A model generated the notes under the pieces. It ran no database searches. It was not told the origin of the DNA and saw only the letters and a list, made by a program, of their open reading frames with translations. From the NCBI RefSeq assembly GCF_014196455.1, contig NZ_JACIDS010000004.1, forward strand, positions 620,001 to 684,000: a DNA stretch of 64,000 nt. Direction: 5' to 3'. The position numbers and the translations under genes are program-made. Below are positions 63,031-64,000 of the stretch, in pieces (the first letter of the stretch is position 1; each line of letters begins with the position of its first letter). The DNA comes from Kaistia hirudinis. Lineage in GTDB: Bacteria; Pseudomonadota; Alphaproteobacteria; Rhizobiales; Kaistiaceae.

Positions 63031-63983
63031 GACGATGCCTCCCGGCTGGCGGGGCGCAGCCGCTCCATGATTCCCTTCGGCAGGAACAGGACGCAGATGA
63101 CGAGAATGGTGCCATAGGCGACGAGCGAAACGCCACCGAACGAACTGCCGAGCCAGGCACGGACCAACTCGTCGAACACGATCAGGACCGCGCCGGCCAG
63201 CGGTCCGAAGACCGTGCCCATGCCGCCGATCATCGTGACGATCAGCATCTTGATCGAGATCGAGAAGGAGAAGACCATCGTAGGTGCGACAATGCCCTGG
63301 TACATCGCGAAGAACCCGCCGCCGATCGACACCATCGCGGCGCTGATCAGCAGGATCACGATCTTCCAGAGCCCGGTATTCACGCCGATGGCGCGCGAGA
63401 AAGCTTCGTTCTCCTTGATCGCGACGCACAGCGTGCCGAGCTTGGAGTGCCGGATGAGCGCCATCAGCACGAAAGCCGCGATGCAGAGCCCGAAGAACAC
63501 CCAATAGGCCGTGGTGAAGCTGATCGTGAACTGCTTCCTCAGATAGGTGCCGGCGTCGCCCTTGGTGAGCCAGGTCAGCTGCGAGGCGAGATTGAGAAGA
63601 ATCTCGTTGAGCCCCAGCGTCACCATTGCGAAGAACATACCGGACAGGCGCGTGCTGATGAGGCCGGTGATCACCGCGAGGACGGCGCTCAGGAACAGGC
63701 CGATGGCGAAGCAGGCGAGGGGAGGGAGGCCGTATTTGGCGACACCGACGGCGTAGGCATAAGCGCCGATGCCGAAATAGGCGCTGTGGCCGAGGCTGAA
63801 GAGACCCGCGAGCCCGCCGGCCAGATTCCAGGCCTGCGCCAGATAGACGAACAGCATGACCTGCAGGATCAGGCCCATGAAATAGGTCGTCGATGGCGAG
63901 GGAAACAGCGGCAATGTCAGCAGCACGCCGATCAAGCCGACGATGATCGCTATGCCGACCGGTCTAGCCAGGTTGCGATGCAT
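63027..63983 (-). CDS. HAAT ABC transporter permease (LivM-like)
   Basis: 318 residues. QAWNLAGGLAGLFSLGHSAYFGIGAYAYAVG is the LivM signature and TLCVAIKENEAFSRAIGVNTGLWK the coupling loop. The ATG at 63983 is preceded, beyond a short gap, by a minus-strand TGA (63997-63999), possibly the stop of an upstream LivH-type gene outside the window. It belongs to the second importer, whose binding protein and LivH are not in this window. Confidence 0.9.
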   Translation of the reverse strand: MHRNLARPVGIAIIVGLIGVLLTLPLFPSPSTTYFMGLILQVMLFVYLAQAWNLAGGLAGLFSLGHSAYFGIGAYAYAVGVAKYGLPPLACFAIGLFLSAVLAVITGLISTRLSGMFFAMVTLGLNEILLNLASQLTWLTKGDAGTYLRKQFTISFTTAYWVFFGLCIAAFVLMALIRHSKLGTLCVAIKENEAFSRAIGVNTGLWKIVILLISAAMVSIGGGFFAMYQGIVAPTMVFSFSISIKMLIVTMIGGMGTVFGPLAGAVLIVFDELVRAWLGSSFGGVSLVAYGTILVICVLFLPKGIMERLRPASREASS

Positions 63984-64000
63984 GGGTGTGCGTTCCTCAG

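Overview
The window looks like chromosomal DNA of a high-GC alphaproteobacterium, most likely of the order Hyphomicrobiales (Rhizobiales). The reasons are very dense genes with 4-base ATGA overlaps, strong GC bias at third codon positions, and an abundance of ABC importers each packed with its own regulator and catabolic enzymes. The genus is an inference and I do not claim one. No rRNA or CRISPR was seen; there is one tRNA gene.

Layout. 1-8024: the 3' part of an amidohydrolase gene, a CUT2 sugar importer (ATPase, two permeases, binding protein) closed by a clear terminator, and a convergent pair of regulators. One regulator is an IclR-type DNA-binding domain fused to a periplasmic-binding-protein-like domain that resembles the adjacent transporter's binding protein. 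8089-12495: a membrane GGDEF-EAL protein, an alpha/beta hydrolase and a methyltransferase. 12642-22494: a tRNA-Arg(CCG) gene, then the 3' remnant of a serine recombinase, then a minus-strand operon of an extracellular contractile injection system (eCIS; phage-tail-like particle). Its sheath, tube, zinc-knuckle protein, DUF4255 cap, AAA+ ATPase and DUF4157 protein are present, but the DUF4157 gene is cut off at about 13300 by the recombinase remnant, and the baseplate, spike and tape-measure genes are absent. 22495-24046 is AT-richer, broken DNA with an IS3-family transposase relic, marking the other edge of the island.

24047-27022: an Lrp-type regulator divergent from alanine racemase and D-amino-acid dehydrogenase (a dad-type alanine catabolic unit), with a perfect inverted repeat between them. 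27342-33286: a LacI regulator, a CUT1 sugar importer without its ATPase, and a cytoplasmic GH32 fructosidase, probably for sucrose or fructo-oligosaccharides. 33444-35534: an SLC13/ArsB-like permease and a paralogue of the first alpha/beta hydrolase. 35732-40323: a complete branched-chain-amino-acid-type (HAAT) importer. 40334-45357, convergent to it: an RpiR-led operon with two amidohydrolase-type enzymes, a glutamine-synthetase-like ligase and an M20 deacylase. This suggests breakdown of an N-acylated or gamma-glutamylated nitrogen compound.

45526-55737: msrB and an aldehyde dehydrogenase, then a tightly overlapped operon (GntR, BMP-type binding protein, ATPase, two permeases, isochorismatase-like hydrolase, PfkB kinase, nucleoside phosphorylase, SIS protein) that looks like nucleoside uptake and catabolism. 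A perfect palindrome lies just upstream of gntR. 56155-63983: a second HAAT importer (LivM, LivG, LivF; the rest lies beyond the window) joined to a GldA-like dehydrogenase, an enolase-superfamily enzyme, an aldehyde dehydrogenase and a GMC oxidoreductase, i.e. uptake and stepwise oxidation of an alcohol or polyol-derived compound. The most unusual content is the truncated eCIS island at the tRNA and the chimeric regulator.
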